A DNA stretch of 64,000 nt from Hyalangium ruber. GTDB lineage: Bacteria > Myxococcota > Myxococcia > Myxococcales > Myxococcaceae. Shown piece after piece: positions 34,489 through 42,748 of the stretch; positions within the stretch are counted from its first letter, which is position 1, and each line of letters begins with the position of its first letter. The DNA is taken from the NCBI RefSeq assembly GCF_034259325.1, contig NZ_JAXIVS010000014.1, positions 62,001-126,000 of the forward strand, written 5' to 3'. The notes under the pieces were generated by a model. It had not been told where the DNA came from. It did not search any database and saw only the letters and a list, made by a program, of their open reading frames with translations. The position numbers were made by a program, and so were the translations under genes.

Positions 34489-35505
34489 TCAGCGCTTGAA
34501 GGCCAGCGAGAGCGCGAAGTCTCCTCCCGCATCCGTCCACCACGCCGCCAGGCTCAGTCCCGCCGCGGCCAGCTCCGCCTCCACCTGGGCCGAGCGGAAC
34601 TTGCAGCTCACCTCCGTGCGCAGCACCTCGCCCTCCTCGAACTGGGCGAAGCGCTTGAGCGCTCCCAGGCGCACCACCTGGGTACGCAGGGAGATGAGCC
34701 GCATTTCGATCCACCCGTGCTTCTCGTTGAAGGGCGCCTGGTGCTCGAAGGCCTTCAGGTCGAAGTCCGCGTCCAGCTCGCGGTTGAGCACGCTCAGCAC
34801 GTTGCGGTTGAAGGCCGCCGTGACTCCCGCCCGGTCGTTGTAGGCCGCGAACAGGCGCGTGCGGCTCTTGATCAGATCCGTGCCTAGCAGCAGCCCGTCT
34901 CCCGGCTCCAGCCCCGCGGCGAGCTCCTGGAAGAAGCGCGCGCGCGGCGCCGGCTTGAAGTTGCCGATGGTGCCGCCGAGGAAGGCCACCAGCCTTCGCC
35001 CGCCTCGCGGCAGGTGGCGCAGGTGGCGCTCGAAGTCGCCCACCACCGCATGCACGTGCAGGCCCGGGTACTCGCGCGCCAGCTCTCGCGCCGAGCGCCG
35101 CAGGAAGGTCTCGCTCACGTCGAAGGGCACGAAGCGCTGGAGCTGCCCGCGCGTCCCGAAGGCCTCGAGCAGCAGGCGCGTCTTCTCGCTGGTGCCGCTG
35201 CCCAGCTCTATCAGCGTGTCGGCGCCGCTCAGCCGGGCGATGTCCGCCGCGTGGGCCTCGAGGATTTCTCGCTCGCAGCGCGTGGGGTAGTACTCGGGCA
35301 GCCGGGTGATGTCGTCGAAGAGCTGGCTGCCCCGCTCGTCGTAGAGCCACTTGGGTGACAGCTCCTTGGGTGAGCCGCACAGGCCCGCCAGCGCCTCCTC
35401 GCGCAGCGCGGCCCGTACCTCCTCGGGCCGGGTATGCACCTCCACCGTGACGGGCTGCCCTCGCGCCGCCAGCGCGGCCTCGGCCTTCCAGCGCATCTGC
35501 CTCAT
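34489..35505 (-). CDS. egtD: Histidine N-alpha-methyltransferase EgtD
   Basis: A 338-residue SAM-dependent methyltransferase (DUF2260/EgtD family) that trimethylates histidine to hercynine, the first step of ergothioneine synthesis. Diagnostic segments are KWLYDERGSQLFDDITRLPEYYPTRCE (residues about 51-77), the SAM site LIELGSGTSEKTRLLL, FLGGTIGNFKP and AFNRNVLSVLNRELDADFDL. The ATG overlaps the egtB stop by 4 nt (ATGA), so it is the downstream partner in an egtB-egtD operon. There is no egtA, egtC or egtE in the window, a reduced two-gene set common outside actinobacteria. Confidence 0.93.
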   Translation of the reverse strand: MRQMRWKAEAALAARGQPVTVEVHTRPEEVRAALREEALAGLCGSPKELSPKWLYDERGSQLFDDITRLPEYYPTRCEREILEAHAADIARLSGADTLIELGSGTSEKTRLLLEAFGTRGQLQRFVPFDVSETFLRRSARELAREYPGLHVHAVVGDFERHLRHLPRGGRRLVAFLGGTIGNFKPAPRARFFQELAAGLEPGDGLLLGTDLIKSRTRLFAAYNDRAGVTAAFNRNVLSVLNRELDADFDLKAFEHQAPFNEKHGWIEMRLISLRTQVVRLGALKRFAQFEEGEVLRTEVSCKFRSAQVEAELAAAGLSLAAWWTDAGGDFALSLAFKR

Positions 35506-36830
35506 GTCGCGTCCCTCGCGCAGCGGAAGCCGGCGAAGATCTGCCGGCGGATGGGGTAGTCCCAATTGCGGAAGCTGTTGCGCGCGGCCACCGGGGCGCT
35601 CGCCCACGCGCCACCGCGCAGCACCTTGTGCTCGGCGCCGAAGAAGACCTCGGAGTATTCGCGGTAGGGGAAGGCGCGGAAGCCCGCGTAGCCACCGAAG
35701 TCGCTCGAAGTCCATTCCCACACGTCCCCCAGCAGGCTCCACACTCCGTCCACGCTCCGTCCACCGCGATAGGAACCCACTGGTGCCGGGCCCCACGTGG
35801 AACCTCCCAGGTTGGCCTGGTGGTGCGTGGGCGGCGTGTCGCCCCAGGGGTACTCGCGTGGAGTGCCGTCGCTGCCGGCCGCGGCCTTCTCCCACTCGGC
35901 CTCCGTGGGCAGGCGCTTGCCCGCCCAGCGTGCGTACGCGTCCGCCTCGTACCAGCTCACGTGCTGCACCGGCTCGTCCTTGGGCAGCGGCTCCACGGAC
36001 CCGAAGCGCCGGCGCAGCCACACGTGCTGGCCCTGCGGCAGCCAGAAGAGCGGGTGGCGCACGCGCTCGGACTGGATGAACTCCCAGCCCTTCGGGTGCC
36101 ACCAGCGCGGCTCCTCGTAGGCGCCCGCCTCCACGAAGACCAGGTAGTCCCCGTTCGTCACCGGGTGCGCGTCGAGCAGGAAGGGCCCCACGTCCACCGT
36201 GTGCTCCGGGCGCTCGTTGTCGTAGGCCCAGGGGTGGGCGCTGCCCACGCGCACCGGGCCTCCGGGCAGGAAGACTTCGTGCTGGGGCACGGCGCCGGGG
36301 CGCGGGCGCTCGGTGGCCACCGGGCGGTACTCCCACGTCGTCATCAGCTGCAGCGTGGCGGCCAGTGTCTCCGCGTGCTGCTGCTCGTGCTGGGCCACCA
36401 TGCCGAAGACGTAGCCGTTGTTGAGCAGTGGCTCGGGCGAGTCCTCGGGCAGCGCGTGCAGGTGTTCTTGCACCGCCTGACGTACACGGGCCGCGTAGGC
36501 GAAGGCTTGATCAGGCGACAGGAGTGAGAGCTGGGCGCGGGTGCGGCGCGGGTGGCGGAAGGCGTCGTAGAGCGTGTCGAAGCGCGCGTCCGTGAGCGCC
36601 GGGCCTCCCAGGGCTCGCAGCAGCCACTGCTCCTCGTAGTTGGCCACGTGCGCCACGTCCCAGACGAGGGGCGACATGAGCGGTGAGTGCTGGCGCACCA
36701 GCTCTGTCTCCGGCAGCCCGGCCAGCATGCCCAGGGTGCGCGCGCGCGCCGCCTCCAGCTCCCGCCACGCTCGCGCCTTCCACAGCGCCTGGGAGACCTG
36801 TGCTGCCTGTGCCCCGCCGATGCCCGCCAT
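35502..36830 (-). CDS. egtB: Ergothioneine biosynthesis sulfoxide synthase EgtB
   Basis: A 442-residue iron enzyme that joins hercynine to a thiol (gamma-glutamyl-cysteine or cysteine) through a sulfoxide. The N-terminal DinB-like domain holds the metal ligands: His in VWDVAHVANYEEQWLL (about residue 60) and the HxxxH-E type segment MVAQHEQQHAETL (about residues 146-158). The C-terminal formylglycine-generating-enzyme-like domain (about 185-440) contains EVFLPGGPVRVG, AHPVTNGDYLVFVEAG, GKRLPTEAEWEKAAAG and the final RQIFAGFRCARD. It starts at ATG 36830 and ends overlapping egtD. The 276-nt gap to the divergent histidine kinase should hold its promoter. Confidence 0.93.
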   Translation of the reverse strand: MAGIGGAQAAQVSQALWKARAWRELEAARARTLGMLAGLPETELVRQHSPLMSPLVWDVAHVANYEEQWLLRALGGPALTDARFDTLYDAFRHPRRTRAQLSLLSPDQAFAYAARVRQAVQEHLHALPEDSPEPLLNNGYVFGMVAQHEQQHAETLAATLQLMTTWEYRPVATERPRPGAVPQHEVFLPGGPVRVGSAHPWAYDNERPEHTVDVGPFLLDAHPVTNGDYLVFVEAGAYEEPRWWHPKGWEFIQSERVRHPLFWLPQGQHVWLRRRFGSVEPLPKDEPVQHVSWYEADAYARWAGKRLPTEAEWEKAAAGSDGTPREYPWGDTPPTHHQANLGGSTWGPAPVGSYRGGRSVDGVWSLLGDVWEWTSSDFGGYAGFRAFPYREYSEVFFGAEHKVLRGGAWASAPVAARNSFRNWDYPIRRQIFAGFRCARDAT

Positions 36831-37106
36831 GAACCCTCACAAGTCCGCGCACGCCAGGGTGGTGCCTCCCCCCGGGGGATGCCTCCCTCCCTCATGGGTG
36901 GGGCTCTCGTTCGGCGCCCACCGCCACCTCGCCCCAAAGGATGAGGACTCACCGCCAGGAATCCACCCGGTAGCCGCTCCCCGAGGCGGATCTTCCAGGT
37001 AGATTGTTGGGACCCCAACTGTGCAGGTGGGGTCCACGGGCGGACCGTGGATCGCCGGACGCGGCTTCTCCGCATACCGTCCGGCGCCATACTGAGGCTC
37101 ACCCCC

Positions 37107-39464
37107 ATGTCCACGCGCAAATCCCAGACTTCGCTGCCCCCGGTGCGCCCGGGCGAGCCGACGCGGCCCTCACAAACCTCCGTGCCCTCGGGCGAGCCGG
37201 CGCGGCCGTCTCAAACAGGACTTCCGTCGGTGCGTCCGCCGGGTGAGCCGATGCGGCCTTCTCAGGCAGGGCTGCCTTCGGTGCGTTTGGGCGAGCCGGC
37301 GCGGCCGTCTCAGACGGGGCTGCCTTCGGTGCGCTCGGGCGAGCCGGCGCGGCCGTCTCAGACGGGGCTGCCTTCGGTGCGCTCGGGTGAGCCGGCGCGG
37401 TCGTCTCAGACGGGGTTGCCTTCGGTGCGCTCGGGCGAGCCGGCGCGGCCGGCTCAGACGGGGATGCGGTCGGAGGAGGGGGCGCTGCTGTCGCGGCTGC
37501 TGGAGGCGCAGGCGGAGCTCGCCGCGCTCGCCGACAAGGGCGAGGTGGAGGAGGTGATGCGCCTCATCGCCACGCGTGGCCAGGAGTTGTCGGGCGCGGC
37601 GGGGGCGGCGTTGGGCGTCCTCGAGGACGGGGAGATTCTCTTCCGCGCGAGCACGGGCAGCCTTTTGCGCGCGGTGGGGGAGCGGCCGCGGATGGCCTCG
37701 GCTTCGAGCATGGGCGGCCAGATGGCCCAGGCGCGTCAAATCCTGCGCAGCGATGACACGGAGCTGGACGCTCGGGTGGACCGCGCCATGTGCCGGAAGC
37801 TGGGCGCACGCTCGCTGCTGGTGGCGCCGCTGCTGTGCGGGGAGCGGCTGTGCGCGGTGCTGTTCGTGCTGTCGCCTCGGCCCAGCGCGTTCGGCGAGGC
37901 GGAGGAGCGGCGGGTGGCCCTGCTGGCGCGCGTGGCGGGGCCGCCGCTGGCGCACGCGGAGTCGGCGCGCTCGGCGCTCGGGCGAGAGCAGGAGCTGCGC
38001 GTCATCAAGGAGATGCTGCGGCGGCGGGACGCGGAGCTGGAGGTGGCGCTCCAGGCCATGGACGCGGCGGCGTACGTGGTGGCCGAGGGCGGCACGGTGC
38101 GGGCCAACCGGAGCGCGCTGGAGCTGCTGGGGGAGAACAGCGCGCTGGCGCTCAAGGGGCACCCGGCGGCGCTGGCCGAGCGGCTGCTGCCGAGGCTTCC
38201 GGAGACGCAGGCGCGGGTGGGGCTGGAGGAGGATCCGCTGGCGCAGGCGCTCCGGGGACAGCCGAGCACACGCGAGCTGGTGGTGCGCCACGTGCGCCAC
38301 GGGACGGATGTGCTGGTGCGCAGCGCGGCCCTGCCGGTGCGGGTGGATGGGGCGGTGGTAGGCGCGGTGGTGGTGCAGACGGACGTGGAGGCGCGGCGCC
38401 AGACGGGGGCTCAGGCCGAGCAGTTCCTGGCGCTGGTGGAGCGCTCCTCCGAGTGCATGGCGATGACGAGCTTCACGGGGCGGCCGGTGTACCTCAACCC
38501 TGCGGGGCGGGCGCTGCTGGGCTTCGAGAGCCAGGAGGCGTTCCGCGCCAGCCCCGTGCTGGACATGTACCTGCCGGAGGACCGGGAGGCGGCGCGCCTG
38601 GCCTTCACCGAGGTCCGCGAGCAGGGCCACTGGGAGGGCAAGCTGCGGCTGCGCGAGCCGCGCACGGGCGCGGCGATTCCGGTCTGGCACCAGCTCTTCA
38701 CGCTGGTGGCCAAGGAGACGGGACGGCCGGTGGCGCTGGGCTCGGTGATTCGGGACCTGCGCGAGTCCCAGCGCGAGGAGGAGGTGCGCGAGCGGCTGAT
38801 GGACATCATCGGCAATGACTTGCGCACGCCGCTGTCGGCGATCGCGGTGGGGGCCTCGACGTTGCTGCGGCGCGGGGCGCTGTCGGAGGTGGATACGAAG
38901 GCGGCGGTGCGCATCGCCCAGAGCGCGGAGCGGATGGGACGGCTGGTGGGGCAGGTGCTGGACTTCACGCGGGCGTACCTGGGCGCGGGGCTGGTGCTGC
39001 TGCGCACGCGGGTGGACCTGGACGTGGTGGCGCAGGACGTGGTGGCGGCGGCGGAGCTGGAGCACCCGGACCGGTTGGTGCGCTACGCGAAGCGGGGCGA
39101 CTCGCGCGGGCTGTGGGACCGCGAGCGGCTGTCGGAGCTGTTGTCCACGCTGGTGCGGCACGCGCTGCTGGCCAGCCCCGTGGAGAAGGCGGTGGATGTG
39201 AGGCTGCGGGCGGAGGGCGAGGAGGTGCTGCTGGAGGTGCATCGCGCCGGGGCGCCGATTCCGCCCGAGGTGCTGCCTCGGTTGTTCGATGCGTTCCGTC
39301 CTCCTATCGCGGACGACGCGGGCCACGAGCACGAGGGGCTGGGACTGTTCAGCACGCGGGCCATCGCGCGGGCACACGGGGGCGAGGTGGAGGTGCGCTC
39401 GAGCGCGGCGGAGGGCACGACGTTCCGGGTGCGGCTGCCGCGAGGGCCCTCGGCGGAGCGGTGA
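37107..39464 (+). CDS. Degenerate PAS/GAF sensor histidine kinase lacking the phospho-acceptor
   Basis: A 785-residue protein with the layout of a soluble sensor kinase. Residues 5-125 are low-complexity repeats of about 16 residues (consensus RPSQTGLPSVRSGEPA, six to seven copies), encoded by ~48-bp DNA repeats. A GAF domain (about 150-300), a coiled coil, two PAS domains (about 315-420 and 435-560), then HisKA and HATPase domains follow. The HisKA motif reads GNDLRTPLSA with Asn570 in place of the His. In the ATPase part the N box is STLVRHAL and the G1 motif is HRAGAPIP (Arg713 where Asp is expected); only GLGLFSTRAIARAHGG looks normal. I infer a pseudokinase that signals by binding. ATG 37107 is preferred. 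Confidence 0.85.
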   Translation: MSTRKSQTSLPPVRPGEPTRPSQTSVPSGEPARPSQTGLPSVRPPGEPMRPSQAGLPSVRLGEPARPSQTGLPSVRSGEPARPSQTGLPSVRSGEPARSSQTGLPSVRSGEPARPAQTGMRSEEGALLSRLLEAQAELAALADKGEVEEVMRLIATRGQELSGAAGAALGVLEDGEILFRASTGSLLRAVGERPRMASASSMGGQMAQARQILRSDDTELDARVDRAMCRKLGARSLLVAPLLCGERLCAVLFVLSPRPSAFGEAEERRVALLARVAGPPLAHAESARSALGREQELRVIKEMLRRRDAELEVALQAMDAAAYVVAEGGTVRANRSALELLGENSALALKGHPAALAERLLPRLPETQARVGLEEDPLAQALRGQPSTRELVVRHVRHGTDVLVRSAALPVRVDGAVVGAVVVQTDVEARRQTGAQAEQFLALVERSSECMAMTSFTGRPVYLNPAGRALLGFESQEAFRASPVLDMYLPEDREAARLAFTEVREQGHWEGKLRLREPRTGAAIPVWHQLFTLVAKETGRPVALGSVIRDLRESQREEEVRERLMDIIGNDLRTPLSAIAVGASTLLRRGALSEVDTKAAVRIAQSAERMGRLVGQVLDFTRAYLGAGLVLLRTRVDLDVVAQDVVAAAELEHPDRLVRYAKRGDSRGLWDRERLSELLSTLVRHALLASPVEKAVDVRLRAEGEEVLLEVHRAGAPIPPEVLPRLFDAFRPPIADDAGHEHEGLGLFSTRAIARAHGGEVEVRSSAAEGTTFRVRLPRGPSAER

Positions 39465-39489
39465 GTCTGTGGCGCGAAGAGGGCGCGAG

Positions 39490-41154
39490 GTGACGTGGCG
39501 GCTGCCGTGGGCCGTGTTGGGCGTGGCATTGCTGCTGAGTGGTTGCGCGAGCGCGCCTCGGCCGGTGTCAGCGTGGGAAGGCAGCGGAGGGGGAGGCGGG
39601 CTGCCGGTGGTGTGGGGGAGCGCGGAGCCGAGCGCGCTGGGCCGGTACATGGCCTTCATCGTCCGCAAGGAGGGAGAGCTGCGGCGGCCCGGGCTGTCGG
39701 TGGAGGAGCGGAGGCGAGGCTTCCGGGTCGTGGCGGAGATGATGGTGTGGCAGCACGGGAAGGACGAGGCGGCGCTGTCGCGGACCGAGCCGGAGGTGCT
39801 CTACCGGCAACTGGAGGCGGCCCAGGCTGAACGCGACGCGGAGGAGGAGGCGCGCATTGCCGCCGTGGAAGCGAAGCTGGAGGAGTTCCTGGAGTGGGGG
39901 AACCGGCGCTGGGCGCGGAGCTCGGTGCGCTTTCGCAAGGTGGGGCGCGAGTACCTGCTGACGGAGCACCCGCTGAGGAGGCAGAGCGAGGATGCGCTGA
40001 CGGCGGCGGTGCTGGACTGGGCCTTCACGCACACGCAGGACCCGGACTTTCCGCGCAAGAGCCCGAACGAGGTGGCCGTGTACCTGCTGGCCAGGCGCAG
40101 CGAGCTGGCCACGGCCATCGAGCTGGGACAGCAGGCTCGGCCGCACCTGGACTACACGCCACGGTCGGAGGAGCCGGAGGCCACGGCCGAGGAGCTGGTG
40201 GTGGAGGTGTTGGTGGGCTTCATCCCTGCCGTGGGAGAGGCGGCGGACATCCAGGGCGCGCTGGTGGGGTACAGCGTCACCGGGAGGAAGCTGAGCCCGG
40301 GAGAGCAATTGCTGGCGGCGGTGGCGGTGCTGGTGCCGTTCGTCTCGGGCGGAGTGCTGTCGGGAGCGGAGGAGGTGGGGCGCGCGGCGCTGCTGACGGG
40401 GCGAGGACTGGAGGAGGTGCGGGTGCTGCAGCGGGTGGCCTCGCACCTGAGTCCGCAAGAGGCGGCGGAGGTGGAGCGGATGCTGCGCGCGGCCTCGAAG
40501 GGAGAGCCGCTCGCGGAGGCGGAGGTGGAGTTCCTTCGGCGAATCGCTCGGAAACTGGAGCAGCCCTTGAGCGAGGCGGCCGAGACGCTACGGCAGGGGG
40601 GCCGAGTGCCCTTCCTGGGCGTGCGGACGGGGGAGGGCGGTGGGCGACTGGTGCCGGGCGAGCCAGCGCACATGGCGCAGTGCTGGGTGGACTACCAGTT
40701 CCGCCATCCGAGCCGGTATCCGCGCTTCGCGTACGCGCCGGCCGAGGAGTGGAAGCGGCTCTACCGAACGATTCTGCAGAACAAGGAGGCGGGCACGGCT
40801 TTCGAGCAGGGCGTGCTGAGCGCGCGAGGCTACGAGAAGAACCGGGCGCTGATGATGCCGCCGCTGGAGAGCACGGTGCGGGGCTTCATCCCGGACGCGG
40901 TGCAAGGTGCGCCGGGCGAGCTGGTGTGGGGCAGGGCGTACCGCTTCGTGGAGGTAAAGGCGCGTGGAAAGCTGGACCTGGGAGGCAACCTCAAGGCCAT
41001 GCTGGAGTACGTGAAAGAGTACGGAGGCCAGGTCGAGCTATGGGTGCGCTCCGCCAGGCATCCCGAGGGCGCAACGCGACTCTCCAAGCCGCTGCAGATT
41101 TCCTTGGAAGAACTGAGGTCCGCTGGCAAAGCAGTCATCCTGTATCACCCTTAG
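39490..41154 (+). CDS. Lipoprotein polymorphic toxin with restriction-endonuclease-fold C terminus
   Basis: A 554-residue lipoprotein (signal TWRLPWAVLGVALLLSGC, lipobox Cys19). After a helical region, about residues 245-300 match the PT-TG (pretoxin) type segment: GFIPAVGEAADIQGAL, then VTGRKLSPGEQLLAAVAVLVPF. The C-terminal ~150 residues fit a Tox-REase-5 domain of the PD-(D/E)XK fold, with FIPDAV and the catalytic-looking YRFVEVKARGKL, ending QVELWVRSA. Such lipoprotein toxins in myxobacteria can be passed between cells by outer-membrane exchange. I use GTG 39490 (AGAGGG 6 nt upstream); GTG 39469 is possible. The next gene, 15 nt on, encodes the probable immunity protein. Confidence 0.8.
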   Translation: MTWRLPWAVLGVALLLSGCASAPRPVSAWEGSGGGGGLPVVWGSAEPSALGRYMAFIVRKEGELRRPGLSVEERRRGFRVVAEMMVWQHGKDEAALSRTEPEVLYRQLEAAQAERDAEEEARIAAVEAKLEEFLEWGNRRWARSSVRFRKVGREYLLTEHPLRRQSEDALTAAVLDWAFTHTQDPDFPRKSPNEVAVYLLARRSELATAIELGQQARPHLDYTPRSEEPEATAEELVVEVLVGFIPAVGEAADIQGALVGYSVTGRKLSPGEQLLAAVAVLVPFVSGGVLSGAEEVGRAALLTGRGLEEVRVLQRVASHLSPQEAAEVERMLRAASKGEPLAEAEVEFLRRIARKLEQPLSEAAETLRQGGRVPFLGVRTGEGGGRLVPGEPAHMAQCWVDYQFRHPSRYPRFAYAPAEEWKRLYRTILQNKEAGTAFEQGVLSARGYEKNRALMMPPLESTVRGFIPDAVQGAPGELVWGRAYRFVEVKARGKLDLGGNLKAMLEYVKEYGGQVELWVRSARHPEGATRLSKPLQISLEELRSAGKAVILYHP

Positions 41155-41169
41155 GAAGCCCCACCTCTG

Positions 41170-41955
41170 ATGCAGTACTTCGATACAAAGATCTGGCTTC
41201 CTCCCGAGATTCCGTCGACCGAGCGCGTCTGCAGGTTCCTTCGTCTCGTCTTCGAGGAATACCGATGGTTCCGGCCCACGCGGTACGGGTTCGCCTTCAT
41301 GGATGGGAAGCTCGACCCGGAGCACGTGGACTACGACGCCCTGGGGGCTTTCTACGAGGAGCGCAAGGTGCTGCGCGTAGCGGCGCGCACGGATCGCGAC
41401 TACATCTCGATCTTTCCCGCGAAGGGGGACGCCTCGCGGCCCGAGCCTGAGTTTCCGTATACAGGGAAGATCCTCTGGACCACCTCCGCGAAGGAGGCCG
41501 CAAAGCCCCGGTGGCGTGCCGCGCACCTGCGTCAGGTCCAGGAACTCATGTCGCTCGTGGGATCGCCTCTGGCACAGGCTGGCATCGACGAGGACTTCGA
41601 CCGCAAGACGAACCGGCTCGTTCCCAACGCCGATGGGTTCGGTCAGCAACAGGTTTTCACCGTGCGCGACTACAGCGAGGGGCTCGCGGGCCTGTACTGG
41701 CGCAACTTCCTCGGTGCCCCCTTCGTCCGGCTCTTCTCCGAGCGTCTCGACGCGCTCCCCGCTGAATGTCGGCAGGAGCTCGGAGACGAGCTCGTTCTGG
41801 TGCAGCCCTACGAACTCCCCTCCCAGGCCGGTACTCCCGAGGGCGACGCTCGTGAGCGCCAGCTCATCTCGGTGCTCGGCCCGGAGTGCTTCTACGACCA
41901 CGAGCGCCACGTGAAGCCCACGCGGCGCCCTCCGCTCGGGCCGCCCGTCCACTGA
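41170..41955 (+). CDS. Imm52-like immunity protein
   Basis: A 261-residue cytoplasmic protein starting 15 nt after the Tox-REase-5 lipoprotein. It resembles the Imm52 family, the usual partner of Tox-REase-5 toxins: an N-terminal region with FRPTRYGFAFMDGKLDPEHVDYDALGAFYEERKVLRVAA, and a C-terminal alpha/beta domain with GLYWRNFLGAPFVRLFSERLDALP. No signal peptide, span or cysteine pair is present, as expected for a protein that neutralises an incoming nuclease in the cytoplasm. The family call rests on recollection of these segments and on the toxin next door. If so, it protects kin cells that carry the pair. Confidence 0.75.
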   Translation: MQYFDTKIWLPPEIPSTERVCRFLRLVFEEYRWFRPTRYGFAFMDGKLDPEHVDYDALGAFYEERKVLRVAARTDRDYISIFPAKGDASRPEPEFPYTGKILWTTSAKEAAKPRWRAAHLRQVQELMSLVGSPLAQAGIDEDFDRKTNRLVPNADGFGQQQVFTVRDYSEGLAGLYWRNFLGAPFVRLFSERLDALPAECRQELGDELVLVQPYELPSQAGTPEGDARERQLISVLGPECFYDHERHVKPTRRPPLGPPVH

Positions 41956-41988
41956 CACGCCGAGCGGCTCGATGCACCCGTTGCCCAG

Positions 41989-42639
41989 CTATCGGACGAC
42001 CTTGATGTTGAACAGCGGCGTCTTCTGCGCTCCGTAGAGCCGCACCCACAGCGCCAGGTACGTCTCCGTGCCCCGCGCCATGCTGATGTCTCCCAGGTCG
42101 TGGATCGTCTTCCAGCCGAACTGCGTCTTGAGGAACTCGCCTACCGTCGCCTTCGCCGCCGCGTCGTTGCCGCAGACGAACAGGTCGTGGTCCCCGCCGT
42201 TCACCTTCCCCGGGTTCACCATCACCTCCGCCGACACCGTGTTCAGCGCCTTCACGATTTTCGTCTCCGGGAACGCCGCTTGGAGCTGCTCACCCAGCGA
42301 GTCCGTGTTCCCCGCGAACAGCGTCGGCGGAAACCCCTTCGAGAAGTCCAACGGGTTCGTCGTGTCGATGACGACCTTCCCCTTGAGCGGCCCCGCTCCC
42401 GCCGCCTGCAGCGCCTCCACCGCGCCGAACCCCAGCGTGCAGTGGAAGATCAGCTCTCCGAACGAGGCCGCGTCCGCGAACGTGCCCTGCGACGCCTTCG
42501 CCCCCGCGCCCTTCGCCCACGCCACCGCCTTCTCGTTGTTCGCCGTGCGCGAGCCCATCTTCACCTCGTGCCCCAGGGACACGAGCTTGCTGCCCAGGGT
42601 CGCTCCCACCACGCCGGTTCCGAAAATGCCGATCTTCAT
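41989..42639 (-). CDS. NAD(P)-binding F420-reductase-like oxidoreductase
   Basis: A 216-residue protein with the N-terminal Rossmann motif MKIGIFGTGVVGATLGSKLV of the NADP-dependent F420 oxidoreductase / ketopantoate-reductase-like superfamily. The phrase GHEVKMGSRTANNEKA has a Ser-Arg pair after the beta2 strand, as in NADP-specific relatives. DTTNPLDFSKGFPP and ALNTVSAEVMVNP are typical of the short 'DinB-like F420 reductase' subfamily. ATG 42639 has GGAGCAG about 7 nt upstream. F420 is not generally known in these bacteria, so another cofactor partner is likely. The gene is divergent from a LysR regulator, which may control it. Confidence 0.82.
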   Translation of the reverse strand: MKIGIFGTGVVGATLGSKLVSLGHEVKMGSRTANNEKAVAWAKGAGAKASQGTFADAASFGELIFHCTLGFGAVEALQAAGAGPLKGKVVIDTTNPLDFSKGFPPTLFAGNTDSLGEQLQAAFPETKIVKALNTVSAEVMVNPGKVNGGDHDLFVCGNDAAAKATVGEFLKTQFGWKTIHDLGDISMARGTETYLALWVRLYGAQKTPLFNIKVVR

Positions 42640-42691
42640 GTCGCTCTGCTCCTTGCGCTGTGTGGCCGTCAAAGTACCCCGCTGCCGCGCC

Positions 42692-42718
42692 GGTTGAGAA
42701 TCACCGGCTCTCTCAACC
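42692..42718. promoter_or_regulatory. Candidate LysR operator between divergent genes
   Basis: GGTTGAGA (42692-42699) and TCTCAACC (42711-42718) are perfect inverted arms separated by 11 nt, in the 109-nt gap between the oxidoreductase start and the lysR start. LysR regulators generally bind such dyads in divergent promoter regions. It is 31 nt from the regulator's start codon and 53 nt from that of the oxidoreductase. Confidence 0.5.
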
Positions 42719-42748
42719 CTCCGTCAACTTTGGGTTAACAATGCACCC

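Noticed and set aside
35789-35802. A parS-like sequence inside egtB (CCCCACGTGGAAC)
   Set aside because: Only the right half-site is intact; the left arm has two mismatches. Likely chance, since the CACGTG core is common in GC-rich coding sequence.
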